This document shows, piece after piece, positions 54,282 to 63,998 of a stretch of DNA of 64,000 bases (position 1 is its first letter; each line of letters opens with the position of its first letter). Source of the DNA: Pseudomonadota bacterium (GTDB lineage Bacteria > Pseudomonadota > Alphaproteobacteria > Acetobacterales > Acetobacteraceae). Both the position numbers and the translations under genes were made by a program. Under the pieces are notes generated by a model that was given only the letters and a program-made list of their open reading frames with translations, ran no database searches and was not told the origin of the DNA. Where the stretch lies: positions 434,001-498,000 of the forward strand of contig JAJZVV010000001.1 in the NCBI GenBank assembly GCA_021845595.1. The letters run 5' to 3'.

Positions 54282-55249
54282 TGCCGGCCCGGCGCCCCGA
54301 CCTCGGTCTGGCGGAAAGCCTCGGCCTTTTGCGCGGGCGGGTGCAGGCGGGGGCCGCGCTGGCGCCGACGGCTTGGTTCCGGGTCGGCGGCCCGGCCGAG
54401 TGGCTGGTGCGTCCGGCCGATGTCGCGGATCTGCGCGCGCTGCTGGCGGCTTTGCCCGATGGTGTGCCGCTGCGCGTGCTCGGCGCCGCCTCCAACGTCA
54501 TCATCCGCGACGGCGGCCTCGCCGGCGTGACCGTCCGGCTCGCGCGCGGCTTCGGCACGATCGCGGCGGACGCCGACGGAATAGTCGCCGGCGCCGGCGC
54601 GCTGGATGCGACCGTGGCCGAGCACGCCGCCGCTGCCGGACTGGCCGGACTCGAGTTCCTGTCCGGGATTCCAGGCACCATCGGCGGCGCGGTGGCGATG
54701 AATGCCGGCGCCTACGGCGCAGACATCGCCGCGGTGCTCGACTGGGCCGAGCTGGTCCTGCGCGACGGCCGCGTCATCCGGCTTCGCGCCGCCGAACTGG
54801 GCCTGACCTATCGCCACGCCAGCCTGCCGCCGGACGCCATCGTGGTGCGCGCGCGGCTCGCCGGGCGCCGCGACGAGCCGGCGGCGATCGCCGCGCGCAT
54901 GGCCGAGATCCGCGCCCGGCGGGAAACGACGCAGCCGGTCCGCGCGCGCACCGGCGGGTCCACGTTCCGCAACCCGGGGCCGGAGCAGTCCGGGCACAAG
55001 GCCTGGGAACTGATCGCGGCTGCCGGCTGCCGCGGCCTGAGCCGTGGCGGCGCGGTGGTCTCCGACCTGCACTGCAACTTCCTGATCAATACCGGCGGCG
55101 CGACGGCCGCCGACCTCGAAGGGCTCGGAGAGGAGGTTCGCCGGCGCGTGCATGCGATGAGCGGGGTGCGCCTGGAGTGGGAGATCCGGCGCCTTGGCAC
55201 GCCGCATCCGGGCCTCGCCGGAACACTGCCGCGCGAGAGCGCGCCATGA
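54278..55249 (+). CDS. murB: UDP-N-acetylenolpyruvoylglucosamine reductase
   Basis: 323 residues, type IIa-like MurB without the extra C-terminal insertion. FAD-binding motifs [53 protein letters not shown], and GGSTFRNP followed by [18 protein letters not shown]. Reduces the enolpyruvyl group to UDP-MurNAc. The start could be either of two adjacent ATGs (54278 or 54281). Confidence 0.95.
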   Translation: MMPARRPDLGLAESLGLLRGRVQAGAALAPTAWFRVGGPAEWLVRPADVADLRALLAALPDGVPLRVLGAASNVIIRDGGLAGVTVRLARGFGTIAADADGIVAGAGALDATVAEHAAAAGLAGLEFLSGIPGTIGGAVAMNAGAYGADIAAVLDWAELVLRDGRVIRLRAAELGLTYRHASLPPDAIVVRARLAGRRDEPAAIAARMAEIRARRETTQPVRARTGGSTFRNPGPEQSGHKAWELIAAAGCRGLSRGGAVVSDLHCNFLINTGGATAADLEGLGEEVRRRVHAMSGVRLEWEIRRLGTPHPGLAGTLPRESAP

Positions 55250-56175
55250 CCCGGGTCGCGGTGCTTTATGGCGGCATCTCGGCCGAGCGCGAGGTCAGCC
55301 TCGCCTCCGGCGTCCAGGTCATCGCCGGGCTGGCGGAGGCCGGGTTCGAGGTGGTGCCGATCGAGGTCGGCCGCGATCTCGCCGCGCTGATCGCCGCGCT
55401 CGATCCGCCGGGCGGGCCGCGGCCGGACGTCGTGTTCAATGCCCTGCACGGCCGCTTCGGCGAGGACGGCACGATCCAGGGCGTGCTCGACTGGCTCGGC
55501 CTGCCCTACACCCATTCCGGGCTGCGCGCCTCGGCGCTGGCGATGGACAAGGGCGCGGCGAAATCGGTGTTCGCGGCGGCCGGGTTGCCGGTCGCCGCGG
55601 GGGGCATTGTCTCCGTCGCGGCGCTGGCCGAGGCCGATCCGATGCCGCGGCCCTTCGTGATCAAGCCGGTGAACGAGGGCTCCTCGGTCGGCGTCGCCAT
55701 CCTGCTGCCGGGTGACAACCGGCGCGCCGAGATCGCCCGCGCCTGGCGCTTCGGCGAGCGCGCACTGGTCGAGGAATTCATCCCCGGACGCGAACTCACC
55801 GTCGGCGTGCTCGGCGACATGCCGTTGACGGTGACGGAAATACGGCCCGCAGCCGGGTTCTACGACTATCAGGCGAAATACGCCGCCGGCGGGTCGCACC
55901 ATGTGCTGCCGGCCGCAGTCCACCCGGCGGTGGCCGAGCAGGCGCTGGCGCTGGCGCTGGCGGCGCACCGCGCGCTCGGCTGCGCCGGCGCCTCGCGGGC
56001 CGATTTCCGCTACGACGACACCGCCGGCGAGCCGGGGCGGCTGGTGCTGCTCGAGGTCAACACCCAGCCCGGCCTGACCGTGACCTCGCTGCTGCCGGAG
56101 CAGGCGGCGCATTGCGGCATCGGGTTCCCCGCGCTCTGCGCATGGATGGTGGAGCAGGCGCGATGCCACGCATGA
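55246..56175 (+). CDS. ddl: D-alanine:D-alanine ligase
   Basis: 309 residues. ATP-grasp enzyme with VAVLYGGISAEREVSLASG, HGRFGEDGTIQGVLDWLGLPYTHSG, FVIKPVNEGSSVGV and LLEVNTQPGLT, the last with metal ligands. The Tyr of YTHSG suggests D-Ala-D-Ala product rather than lactate. Begins with an ATGA overlap on murB and ends inside the first codons of ftsQ. Confidence 0.95.
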   Translation: MTRVAVLYGGISAEREVSLASGVQVIAGLAEAGFEVVPIEVGRDLAALIAALDPPGGPRPDVVFNALHGRFGEDGTIQGVLDWLGLPYTHSGLRASALAMDKGAAKSVFAAAGLPVAAGGIVSVAALAEADPMPRPFVIKPVNEGSSVGVAILLPGDNRRAEIARAWRFGERALVEEFIPGRELTVGVLGDMPLTVTEIRPAAGFYDYQAKYAAGGSHHVLPAAVHPAVAEQALALALAAHRALGCAGASRADFRYDDTAGEPGRLVLLEVNTQPGLTVTSLLPEQAAHCGIGFPALCAWMVEQARCHA

Positions 56176-57032
56176 GAGCCCCGCGCCAGGCCGCCGTGCC
56201 GGACCGTCCTCCCGCCTGGAAGCTGCTGATCCGCCGGCTGCGCCGGTTCCGCCGTGCCGCGCTGATGGGCGGGGCGGGGGGGCTGGCGCTGCTCATCGGC
56301 GCGCTGCTGGTGCGCCAGGCGGTGACCGAGGGGCCGAACTCGCTCGGCTCGGTGCGCGAGCGCTTCGGCCGGGCCACCGCGGGGCTCGGTCTCGTGGTCA
56401 CGAACGTGGTCATCGAGGGCCGCGCCAATACGCCCGAGCCGCTCCTGCGCGCCGCCCTCGGCGTCTCTCCGGGCGACCCGATCCTCGGGTTCTCGGTCGC
56501 GGCGGCGCGCGCGCGGGTCGAATCCCTGTCCTGGGTGGCCAGCGCTGCGGTCGAGCGGCGCCTGCCGGGAACGGTGGTGGTCGCGCTGACCGAACGCCGC
56601 CCATACGCGATCTGGCAGCGGGAAGGCCGGTTCGTCCTCATCGATCGCCAGGGCCAGATGGTGGAAGGCGAGGACGTGGCGCATTTCCGCGACCTGCCGC
56701 TCGTCGTCGGCGCCGGCGCTCCGGCGCGCGCCGAGGCGCTGCTGGACGCGCTGGCCAAGCACCCCAAGCTCGCCACCCACGTCGTCGCCGCCGTGCGGGT
56801 GGCGGAGCGGCGCTGGAACCTGCATCTCGCCTCCGGCACCGACGTGTTGCTGCCCGAGGATCACGAAGCCGCCGCCCTCGACCGGCTGGAGTCGTTCGAG
56901 GCCGCGCACGGGCTGCTCGAGCGGCCGCTGCAGACGGTCGATCTCCGTCTGCCGGACCGGCTGGTGTTGCGCCCGCGCGCGACGGAGACACCGGCGGAGG
57001 CGCCGGCGCGCCCGACACGGCGGCCGACGTGA
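56163..57032 (+). CDS. ftsQ: cell division protein FtsQ
   Basis: 289 residues. A basic cytosolic segment, one transmembrane helix (about 38-60; MGGAGGLALLIGALLV), a POTRA domain (about 80-155; LVVTNVVIEGRANTPEPLL, then ILGFSVAAARARVESLSWVASAAVERRLPGTVVV) and the FtsQ beta domain (AIWQREGRFVLIDRQGQMV). Scaffold for FtsB-FtsL. I prefer the ATG at 56163 because GGAG lies eight bases upstream; the ATG at 56172, overlapping the ddl stop, is an alternative. Confidence 0.9.
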   Translation: MPRMRAPRQAAVPDRPPAWKLLIRRLRRFRRAALMGGAGGLALLIGALLVRQAVTEGPNSLGSVRERFGRATAGLGLVVTNVVIEGRANTPEPLLRAALGVSPGDPILGFSVAAARARVESLSWVASAAVERRLPGTVVVALTERRPYAIWQREGRFVLIDRQGQMVEGEDVAHFRDLPLVVGAGAPARAEALLDALAKHPKLATHVVAAVRVAERRWNLHLASGTDVLLPEDHEAAALDRLESFEAAHGLLERPLQTVDLRLPDRLVLRPRATETPAEAPARPTRRPT

Positions 57033-57045
57033 GCGGGAGCGCGCC

Positions 57046-58344
57046 ATGAACGATCTCTCGCGCCGCTTCCTGCCCCCCGCTGCCGAGCCGCCGGCACCGC
57101 AGCGCCCGCGCGGGGCGCGCTCCGGCCCGTTCGGCGTGCTCGATATCGGCAGCACCAAGATCGCCTGCCTCATCGGGCGCATGGAGTCCGACGGCGCGCT
57201 GCGCGTGCTCGGCTTCGGCTGGCGCAAGTCGCAAGGTGTACGCGGCGGCGGCATCACCGATCTGGAGGAGGCCGAGCGCGCCATCCGCGGCGCCGTCGCC
57301 GACGCCGAAAACATGGCCGACACGCAGCTCCGCTCGGTCACCGCCAATCTCTCCTGCGGCCAGCCGGAAAGCCGCCTGTTCAATGTGCAATGGCCGGTCG
57401 GCGGGCGCGCCGTCGGGGTGCAGGACATCCGGCGCGTGGTGCAGGAAGGCCGCGCGCGGGCCTATGTCGAGGGACGCGAAACGATCCACGCCCTGCCGCT
57501 CGCCTTCGCCGCCGACGACACGACGGGCATCGCCGATCCGCGCGGGCTGCACTGCGAAACCCTCACCGCCCGGCTGCACGTGCTCGACGCCACGGAAACG
57601 GCGCTGCGCAACCTCTCGGCCTCGATCGCGCGGGCGGATCTCGACATCGCCGAACTGGTCTCCGCCCCGCTCGCGGCGGCGCAGGCGACCCTCGTCGAGG
57701 ACGAACGCGAGCTCGGCGCGACGCTGATCGACATGGGCGGCGGCACCACCGGCATCGCCGTGTTCGCCGAAGGGCAGCTGCTGCACACCGCGCAGCTTCC
57801 CGTGGGTGGCATTCATGTCACCAACGACATCGCCCGGCTGCTCTCGACCACCCTCGCCCACGCCGAGCGTCTGAAAACCCTCTACGGCAACGCCCAGGCG
57901 AGCCCGGACGACGAGCGCGAGATGCTGCCGGTGCCGCTGGTCGGCGAAGACGAGCACCACATCGCCAAGGTGCCGCGCTCGATGGTCGTCAGCATCATCC
58001 GTCCGCGCCTGGAAGAGACGTTCGAGATGGTGAAGGAGCGCATCGAGGGCTCGGGCCTGGCGCGGGCGCCGGGCGCGCGCGTGGTGCTGACCGGTGGCGC
58101 CTGCCAGCTCGCCGGCGCGCGCGAAATGGCGGCCCGTATTCTCGGCCGCCAGGTCCGCATCGGCCGGCCGATCGGCCTGCGCGGGCTACCCGATGCGGTC
58201 GCCGGCCCGGCGAGCGCGACGGCCGCCGGGCTGCTGGCCTGGGCCGCCGGCGAGGGCCGCGGCCTCACCGATATCGATTTCGAGGCGGAGCGGCCGCGCG
58301 GCCCGCTGCGCCGCCTGTTCGCTTTCCTGCGGGAGCGTCTGTGA
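57046..58344 (+). CDS. ftsA: cell division protein FtsA
   Basis: 432 residues, actin-like. [16 protein letters not shown] (phosphate 1), [13 protein letters not shown] (phosphate 2), [16 protein letters not shown] (adenosine), with the 1C domain between. The C-terminus [15 protein letters not shown] is the amphipathic membrane-targeting helix. Tethers FtsZ to the membrane. Starts 13 bp after ftsQ; a 55-bp gap to ftsZ follows. Confidence 0.95.
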   Translation: MNDLSRRFLPPAAEPPAPQRPRGARSGPFGVLDIGSTKIACLIGRMESDGALRVLGFGWRKSQGVRGGGITDLEEAERAIRGAVADAENMADTQLRSVTANLSCGQPESRLFNVQWPVGGRAVGVQDIRRVVQEGRARAYVEGRETIHALPLAFAADDTTGIADPRGLHCETLTARLHVLDATETALRNLSASIARADLDIAELVSAPLAAAQATLVEDERELGATLIDMGGGTTGIAVFAEGQLLHTAQLPVGGIHVTNDIARLLSTTLAHAERLKTLYGNAQASPDDEREMLPVPLVGEDEHHIAKVPRSMVVSIIRPRLEETFEMVKERIEGSGLARAPGARVVLTGGACQLAGAREMAARILGRQVRIGRPIGLRGLPDAVAGPASATAAGLLAWAAGEGRGLTDIDFEAERPRGPLRRLFAFLRERL

Positions 58345-58399
58345 TGTCCCGCGCCGCATCTGCAATCGCCACTCGAACGCACGAGGGAGCAACGCCCCG

Positions 58400-60022
58400 A
58401 TGACCCTGAACCTCACCGTCCCGCAGCACATGCACACGGATTTCTCGCCGCGCATCACCGTGATCGGGGTTGGCGGCGGCGGCACCAACGCGGTCGACAA
58501 CATGATCGCGCTCAATCTGCAGGGCGTCGAATTCGTCGTCGCCAACACCGACGCGCAACAGCTGATGCATTCGCGCGCCGATCGCCGCATCCAGCTCGGA
58601 CCGCACATCACCCAGGGGCTCGGCGCCGGTGCCAAGCCGGAGATCGGGCACGCCGCGGCGGAGGAGGCCGCCGAGGAACTCTATCGCCACCTCGACGGCG
58701 CCCACATGGTGTTCATCACCGCCGGCATGGGCGGCGGCACCGGCACGGGTGCCGCACCGGTGATCGCGCGGATGGCGCGCGAGCGCAACATTCTCACCGT
58801 CGGTGTCGTCACCAAGCCGTTCTCCTTCGAGGGCAGCCGGCGCACGCGCATCGCCGAGCAGGGCATCGAGGAGCTGCAGCACTATGTCGACACGCTGATC
58901 GTCATTCCCAACCAGAACCTCTTCCGCCTGGCCACCGAGCGCACCGGCTGGAAGGAAGCGTTCAAGATGGCCGACCAGGTGCTCTACATGGGCGTGCGCG
59001 GCGTCACCGACCTGATGGTGATGCCGGGCCTGGTCAATCTCGACTTCGCCGATATCCGCACGGTGATGGCGGAGATGGGCAAGGCGATGATGGGCACCGG
59101 CGAGGCGGACGGCGAGAACCGCGCCATCCGCGCTGCCGAGGCGGCGATCAACAACCCGCTGCTCGAGGACACCTCGATGGCCGGGGCCAAGGGACTGCTG
59201 ATCAATATCACCGGGGGCGAGGACCTCACCCTGTTCGAGGTCGATCAGGCGGCCAACCGCATCCGCGAGGAGGTGGACGAGGAGGCGAACATCATTTTCG
59301 GCTCCGCGATCGACGAGCAGCTCCACGGCGTGATCCGCGTCTCCGTCGTCGCCACCGGCATCGACACGCCGGCGCGGGCCACGGCCGAACGTCCGCGGCT
59401 GGTCGCGGTCGGCGGCGGCCACGGCCAGCCGATCGGAGGGACGGCAGAGCCGGACGCGGTGGCGGCAACCGCCGCGCCGCCGGTGGCACAGGAAGCGCCA
59501 ATGGCCGAGGCGATGGCCAGCCCGGCGGGACGGCCGGCGCCACGCCCGCTGCCGGGCCCCAGCGTCACTGCCCTGCCGCTCGCCCCCGCGCCGGTCGAGC
59601 ACCAGACCGGGTACCAGGCTCTGCGACAGGCGGCGCGCCCAGCCGCCGCACCACTCGGCGCGCCGGTCGCCACCGCGATGAATCCGGCCCAAATCGGGAC
59701 GCCGAATGGGGCAGGGATCGGGCTGGCGGCGCGGCCGGTCGCGGCGGTCGAGCCGGCGCGCACGATGCCGGCGAGGCCGGAGCGGGCCGCGCAAGCCCCC
59801 AGCGCACCGGCCGTGCCGCGGTCGAGCCTGTTCGGCATCGTCACCGGCGCGCTGCGGCGCAGCCCGCTCGCCGGGCATGCCACCCCGGAGGCCGCCGCCG
59901 CGCGCACCGAGCCGCTGTTCGACGACCAGGCCCCCGAAATGGTCCGTGCCGCGGTGCGCCCGGCAGCGAGCGAGGATATCGGCCTGGACATCCCTGCCTT
60001 CCTCCGCCGCCAATCCTCGTAA
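58400..60022 (+). CDS. ftsZ: cell division GTPase FtsZ
   Basis: 540 residues. GTPase core about 15-325 with [14 protein letters not shown], the tubulin signature GGGTGTG (111-117) and the T7 loop segment [15 protein letters not shown]. An Ala/Pro-rich linker of about 195 residues follows, long as in other alphaproteobacteria. The C-terminal conserved peptide is [11 protein letters not shown], which binds FtsA and others. Assembles the Z ring. The 226-bp gap to lpxC (60023-60248) holds no gene; TTGACT at about 60098 may be part of an lpxC promoter, without a convincing -10. Confidence 0.97.
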   Translation: MTLNLTVPQHMHTDFSPRITVIGVGGGGTNAVDNMIALNLQGVEFVVANTDAQQLMHSRADRRIQLGPHITQGLGAGAKPEIGHAAAEEAAEELYRHLDGAHMVFITAGMGGGTGTGAAPVIARMARERNILTVGVVTKPFSFEGSRRTRIAEQGIEELQHYVDTLIVIPNQNLFRLATERTGWKEAFKMADQVLYMGVRGVTDLMVMPGLVNLDFADIRTVMAEMGKAMMGTGEADGENRAIRAAEAAINNPLLEDTSMAGAKGLLINITGGEDLTLFEVDQAANRIREEVDEEANIIFGSAIDEQLHGVIRVSVVATGIDTPARATAERPRLVAVGGGHGQPIGGTAEPDAVAATAAPPVAQEAPMAEAMASPAGRPAPRPLPGPSVTALPLAPAPVEHQTGYQALRQAARPAAAPLGAPVATAMNPAQIGTPNGAGIGLAARPVAAVEPARTMPARPERAAQAPSAPAVPRSSLFGIVTGALRRSPLAGHATPEAAAARTEPLFDDQAPEMVRAAVRPAASEDIGLDIPAFLRRQSS

Positions 60023-60248
60023 ACCACAAGCTGCGCGGAGGCGGGCAGTTTCATTTGAAAACAACCGGCTGTGAAGAAATATTCAGCAACAAAGCTTGAC
60101 TGGCCGCCATCGGGGAAGCGTCCTAGCTTTCCCTTGGCGGCGTTGCGATGTCGCTCCCTGCTGATCGGAGTCGCTCCGACAGCCGGGTCTGGTTCCGGGG
60201 ACGTGCCGAACCACGGCACGCCAAAACAGGGAAGCGGCGACGCAGCGC

Positions 60249-61274
60249 ATGGACGGATTGCCCCCAGCCTTCGATTCGCGGACCCTCGAAGCGCGGCTGC
60301 TTGATCGCCGTTTCGGCGATGTGGCCGAACGGCGCGGTGGCGCGGCCGGTTCGCGCCAGCGCACACTGAAGCGCCCGATCGGCTGCGTCGGGGTCGGGCT
60401 GCATTCGGGCCGCCGGGTCGAACTCACCATCGCCCCCGCCCCGGCCAATAGTGGTATCGTTTTTCACCGGACGGATCTTGGTCCGACACCGGTGGAGATC
60501 GCCGCCCGGTACGACCGGGTGGTCGATACGCGCCTGTGCACCGTGCTGGCGAGCGCTGCCCGCCCGGAGGCCGGCGTGGGCACCGTCGAACATCTGCTCG
60601 CCGCGCTCGCCGGCAGTTTCGTCGACAACGCGGTGATCACAATCGACGGGCCGGAGGTACCGGTGCTCGACGGGTCGGCGGCACCGTTCCTTTTCCTGCT
60701 GGATTGCGCCGGCATCGTCGACCAGGAGACGCCCCGGCGCTGGATCGAAATCCTGCGTCCGGTCCGCGTCACCGAGGGCGAAGGGTCCGTGGCCCTGCTG
60801 CCGGCCGCCGCCGGTGCCCCGCTCGGGCTGGACATGGCGATGACGATCGATTTCGCCGCCAGCGCGATCGGGCACCAGGACCTCGCGCTGCGCCTGGATC
60901 CTTTGTCCCTGCGCCACGACCTCGCCGCGGCGCGCACCTTCACCCTCGCCGCAGAAATCGCGCACCTGCGCGCCACCGGCCGGGCACTCGGGGGCAGTCT
61001 GGAGAACGCCGTGGTCGTCGACGGCGCTCGGGTGCTCAACCCGGGCGGGCTGCGCATGCCCGACGAGTTCGTGCGCCACAAGCTTCTCGATGCGGTGGGC
61101 GACCTGGCGCTGGCGGGTGCTGCACTGCATGGCCGGTTCGTCGGGCGATGCTCCGGCCACGCCCTCAACAACCGGCTGCTGCGGGCCCTGTTCGCCGACC
61201 CCGGCGCCTGGCGCGAGGTTGGTTCCTCCCAGACCCCGGCCGGCGCTTCTCGCCCGCTCGTCGCCGCAGCCTGA
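60249..61274 (+). CDS. lpxC: UDP-3-O-acyl-N-acetylglucosamine deacetylase LpxC
   Basis: 341 residues. Zinc deacetylase that commits to lipid A synthesis. Zinc ligands: His115 in GTVEHLLAAL, and His and Asp in EFVRHKLLDAVGDL; the catalytic His lies in HGRFVGRCSGHALNN. The usual N-terminus QRTLKRPIGCVGVGLHSG begins at residue 37, so about 36 residues precede it. A GTG at 60321 would give a more standard start. The gene closes the dcw region but has its own upstream gap. Confidence 0.92.
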   Translation: MDGLPPAFDSRTLEARLLDRRFGDVAERRGGAAGSRQRTLKRPIGCVGVGLHSGRRVELTIAPAPANSGIVFHRTDLGPTPVEIAARYDRVVDTRLCTVLASAARPEAGVGTVEHLLAALAGSFVDNAVITIDGPEVPVLDGSAAPFLFLLDCAGIVDQETPRRWIEILRPVRVTEGEGSVALLPAAAGAPLGLDMAMTIDFAASAIGHQDLALRLDPLSLRHDLAAARTFTLAAEIAHLRATGRALGGSLENAVVVDGARVLNPGGLRMPDEFVRHKLLDAVGDLALAGAALHGRFVGRCSGHALNNRLLRALFADPGAWREVGSSQTPAGASRPLVAAA

Positions 61275-61298
61275 GAGCGCCGGCGCGCATCGGCGGTC

Positions 61299-61327
61299 TT
61301 GCCCTCGGGCAATCGCGCCGCTATACG
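61299..61327 (+). promoter_or_regulatory. candidate promoter of tRNA-Pro
   Basis: -35 TTGCCC (61299-61304), 17-bp spacer, -10 TATACG (61322-61327), placing transcription start a few bases before the tRNA at 61339. Confidence 0.5.
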
Positions 61328-61338
61328 CCCCCCTCGGC

Positions 61339-61415
61339 CGGAGTGTAGCTCAGCCTGGTAGAGCACAGTGTTCGGGACGCTGGGGCCGGAGGTTCGAATC
61401 CTCTCACTCCGACCA
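61339..61415 (+). tRNA. tRNA-Pro (anticodon CGG)
   Basis: 77 nt with encoded CCA. Acceptor stem CGGAGTG pairs with CACTCCG. D arm GCTCAGCCTGGTAGAGC, anticodon arm CAGTG-TTCGGGA-CGCTG with anticodon CGG, and T arm with GGTTCGAATCC are all standard. Decodes CCG, the dominant proline codon at this GC content. Confidence 0.97.
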
Positions 61416-61510
61416 TTCTCGCGCCCGTCCGTCGTGGCGGGGCTACTTGGCGTCCGCTCGGGCCGGGCCGCCAAGCGCCACACCAAGCGCCACGTGGGGA
61501 GGAATGCTGA

Positions 61511-62026
61511 ATGGACCTCAAGGATCACATCCGGGCGATCCCTGATTTCCCCAAGCCGGGCATCCTCTTCTACGACATTTCGACGCTGCTGCGGCACGCC
61601 GACGCATGGCAGGTGGCCATGGGCCGGCTCGCCCGCGTGGTCCGCACCCACCATCCGGATATGCTGGCCGGCCTTGAAAGCCGTGGATTCCTGATCGCCG
61701 CGCCGCTGGCGCTGAAGCTCGGCTGTGGCTTCGTCATGCTGCGCAAGCGCGGCAAGCTGCCCGGCAGAACGACGGCGCTCGACTACGGACTGGAATATGG
61801 CACGGACCGGATCGAGATCCAGGCAGATGCCGTCGAGCCGGGGCAGCGGGTAATCGTGGTCGACGATCTGCTGGCCACCGGCGGGACGATGGCGGCGGGA
61901 ATCGCGCTGCTGCGCCAGGTCGGCGCGGTGGTTCCGGCGGCAGCAGCACTGATCGAACTAACCTTCCTGGGCGGACGCGAACGGCTGGACGTACCATTCG
62001 AGTCGCTGATCGCGTACGACCAGTGA
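61511..62026 (+). CDS. apt: adenine phosphoribosyltransferase
   Basis: 171 residues. Salvages adenine to AMP with PRPP. PRPP-binding motif [17 protein letters not shown] (about 115-131), the N-terminal [18 protein letters not shown] and [14 protein letters not shown] blocks, and RKRGKLPG are all typical. No purine operon neighbours. GGGGAGGAATGCTGA overlaps its ribosome site upstream of the ATG. Confidence 0.95.
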   Translation: MDLKDHIRAIPDFPKPGILFYDISTLLRHADAWQVAMGRLARVVRTHHPDMLAGLESRGFLIAAPLALKLGCGFVMLRKRGKLPGRTTALDYGLEYGTDRIEIQADAVEPGQRVIVVDDLLATGGTMAAGIALLRQVGAVVPAAAALIELTFLGGRERLDVPFESLIAYDQ

Positions 62027-62054
62027 TGCGACCAGTCGTGAGCCCGTTTGGCCG

Positions 62055-63185
62055 ATGAGCCGCGCGCGGCGCGACCGCTTGGAGGGGCTCACGCGACGCG
62101 CGGGCATCGCTGCCGCGCTGGTCGGAATGGCCGGATCCCTCATGGCGCGGCCGGCACGCGCGCGATCCAGCCTCGTCCATCAAGCGCTGGCCGATAGCGG
62201 CCCCGCCGATGGCCCAACCGGCCCGCTGGCCCAGGGCGCGACCGTTCTGATCGCGGGGCCGCAGGATGGCCCTCTCGACCGCGTTGCGGCGGCGATTCTG
62301 CCCCCCCTGACGCGGGCCTTACCGCGCGGCAGCAAGGTGGACCGCACCAACAGCGGCGGCATCGATGGCGTGACCGGAGCCAATCGCTTCGAGGCGCGCG
62401 CCGCTCCGGATGGGCTCAGCGTGCTAATGGTGCCCGGAGCGAGTGCGCTGGCCTGGCTGGTCGGCGAACGGCGGGCGCAGTTCGATGTGGGGCACTGGGT
62501 GCCCGTTCTGGCGGGCGCAACCCCGTGCATCATCGCCGGACGGGTGCCGGCGCAGTCGCTGGTGCCCGGAGCGCGGTTCCGGATCGCCGCCGCGTCGATC
62601 GCCGGCCCTGATGTCGCCGCGCTGCTCGGCCTCTCCCTGCTCGGGATTGAAACCAGCGTCGTCTTCGGCCTGCGCGGCCGCCAGGCGCGCGAGGCGCTCG
62701 AACAGGGCGGGGTCGATCTCGTGTTCGTGCACGGGACGCGGACGAGCGCCCAGCTCGCCGATCTCGGGCGGTTCGGCGCGGCACCTTTGTTCAGCTTCGG
62801 CGCGCCTGGACCGGACGGCCAACCGGCCCGGGATCCTGCGGCGCCGGGGCTGCCGAACCTCGTCGAGCTGCATCAGCGCCTGCACGGCGCCGCCCCTTCA
62901 GGCCCGCTCTATCAGGCCTGGTGCAGCGCTGCCGCGGCCTGCAGCCTGGCATTCCTCATGGCGCTGCCGCAGATGACGCCGGCGGCGCTGATCGCCCTGT
63001 GGCGGGAAGCCGGCGCCGTGGCGGTGCGCTCACCCGAGGCCGCGGCGCTTGTCGAGCTTGCCGACCTTCAGCCATTGGCCGCACCCGCAGCCATCACCCG
63101 GGTCGGCGGCCTCGCCGCGCCGCCCGAAGCGGCGCTGGCGCTGCGCCAATGGCTGGCCGGCCGCTTCGACTGGCACCCGAGCTGA
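62055..63185 (+). CDS. TctC/Bug-like periplasmic solute-binding protein
   Basis: 376 residues. A Tat-like or Sec signal (LTRRAGIAAALVGMAGSLMARPARA) is followed by a fold resembling the Bug/TctC receptors of tripartite tricarboxylate transporters: VLIAGPQDGPLDRVAAAILPPL, GGIDGVTGANRFEARAAPDGLSVLMV and GHWVPVLAG. Similarity is clear in the N-terminal half but weaker later. No TctA/TctB transporter genes are adjacent, so it may be an orphan receptor or serve signalling. Starts 28 bp after apt. Confidence 0.65.
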   Translation: MSRARRDRLEGLTRRAGIAAALVGMAGSLMARPARARSSLVHQALADSGPADGPTGPLAQGATVLIAGPQDGPLDRVAAAILPPLTRALPRGSKVDRTNSGGIDGVTGANRFEARAAPDGLSVLMVPGASALAWLVGERRAQFDVGHWVPVLAGATPCIIAGRVPAQSLVPGARFRIAAASIAGPDVAALLGLSLLGIETSVVFGLRGRQAREALEQGGVDLVFVHGTRTSAQLADLGRFGAAPLFSFGAPGPDGQPARDPAAPGLPNLVELHQRLHGAAPSGPLYQAWCSAAAACSLAFLMALPQMTPAALIALWREAGAVAVRSPEAAALVELADLQPLAAPAAITRVGGLAAPPEAALALRQWLAGRFDWHPS

Positions 63186-63221
63186 GATCGATCGGGCGAC
63201 GCTCAACACCGCGCCGCGCGC

Positions 63222-63998
63222 TTATTTCGGCGGCTGAACCGTGATGCCGTAATGGCCGTAGATGCGTGCGATCGTGCCATCCGCGGCCAGTCGCGCGAGG
63301 GCAGCGTCGATGGCGCGGTGCAGATCGGCATCCGGCTGGCGCATGCCGACGGCGGCATTCCACGCCAACGACGGTTCCGCCTCGTCGAACCCGAGCAGTT
63401 CGATCGGGCTGCCGGGGTGCGTGCCGTTATAGTAGCTGGCCGAGACGTAGTTCACGGTCACCGCATCCACCTCGCCCTTGGCCAGGGAATCAAGGCTGTC
63501 GTCCTCGAAGGCGAAGGTGGAGATGCCGACATGGTGGCGGCCGAGAACCATCGCCGCATATGAGCCCACCAGGACGCCGACCTTGTTCTGCGAACTCAGA
63601 TCTTGCCAGCCCTTGATCGGGCTGCCGCGGCGCACGGCCAGCACGACGCCGGTATGATAATAAGGCCGTGACAGTTCGAGCCGGCTTTTCGACTGCACTT
63701 CCGGAACGTCGATCGCATCCATGATGATGTCGCAATCGGCGCGGTAGCGATGGACGCCGCCGACGATCCATTCCGGGCTCAGCGAAACGCCCAGCGCCTT
63801 GGCGAGTTCTCCGGCGAGCTCGAGCTGGAAGCCGTGCGGCTCATCCTTGCGGCTGGAATAGGGCAGCGCGTTCGGATGCGCGCAGACCCCGAGGGATCCG
63901 CGATCCTTGATCGACTCGAGCGAACGCGCATCGCCGGAGCCCGGTTGCAGAACCAGTGCGGCCAACATAACCGCCGAGAGCACACGCTTCATCGCCAT
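63222..63998 (-). CDS. family 3 solute-binding protein, XoxJ/MoxJ-like
   Basis: 258 residues with a signal peptide (about 1-24, LVLQPGSGDA-R). Bacterial extracellular solute-binding fold, but the pattern VCAHPNALPYSS (Cys39) with YRADCDIIMDAID (Cys89) matches the 'quinoprotein dehydrogenase-associated' subgroup (MoxJ/XoxJ) more than amino-acid binders; the two cysteines may form a disulfide. In that subgroup the protein assists PQQ-dependent methanol or alcohol dehydrogenase. Upstream genes lie outside the window. The start is ATG at 63998 or 63992. Converges on the TctC-like gene with 36 bp between stops. Confidence 0.7.
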   Translation of the reverse strand: MAMKRVLSAVMLAALVLQPGSGDARSLESIKDRGSLGVCAHPNALPYSSRKDEPHGFQLELAGELAKALGVSLSPEWIVGGVHRYRADCDIIMDAIDVPEVQSKSRLELSRPYYHTGVVLAVRRGSPIKGWQDLSSQNKVGVLVGSYAAMVLGRHHVGISTFAFEDDSLDSLAKGEVDAVTVNYVSASYYNGTHPGSPIELLGFDEAEPSLAWNAAVGMRQPDADLHRAIDAALARLAADGTIARIYGHYGITVQPPK

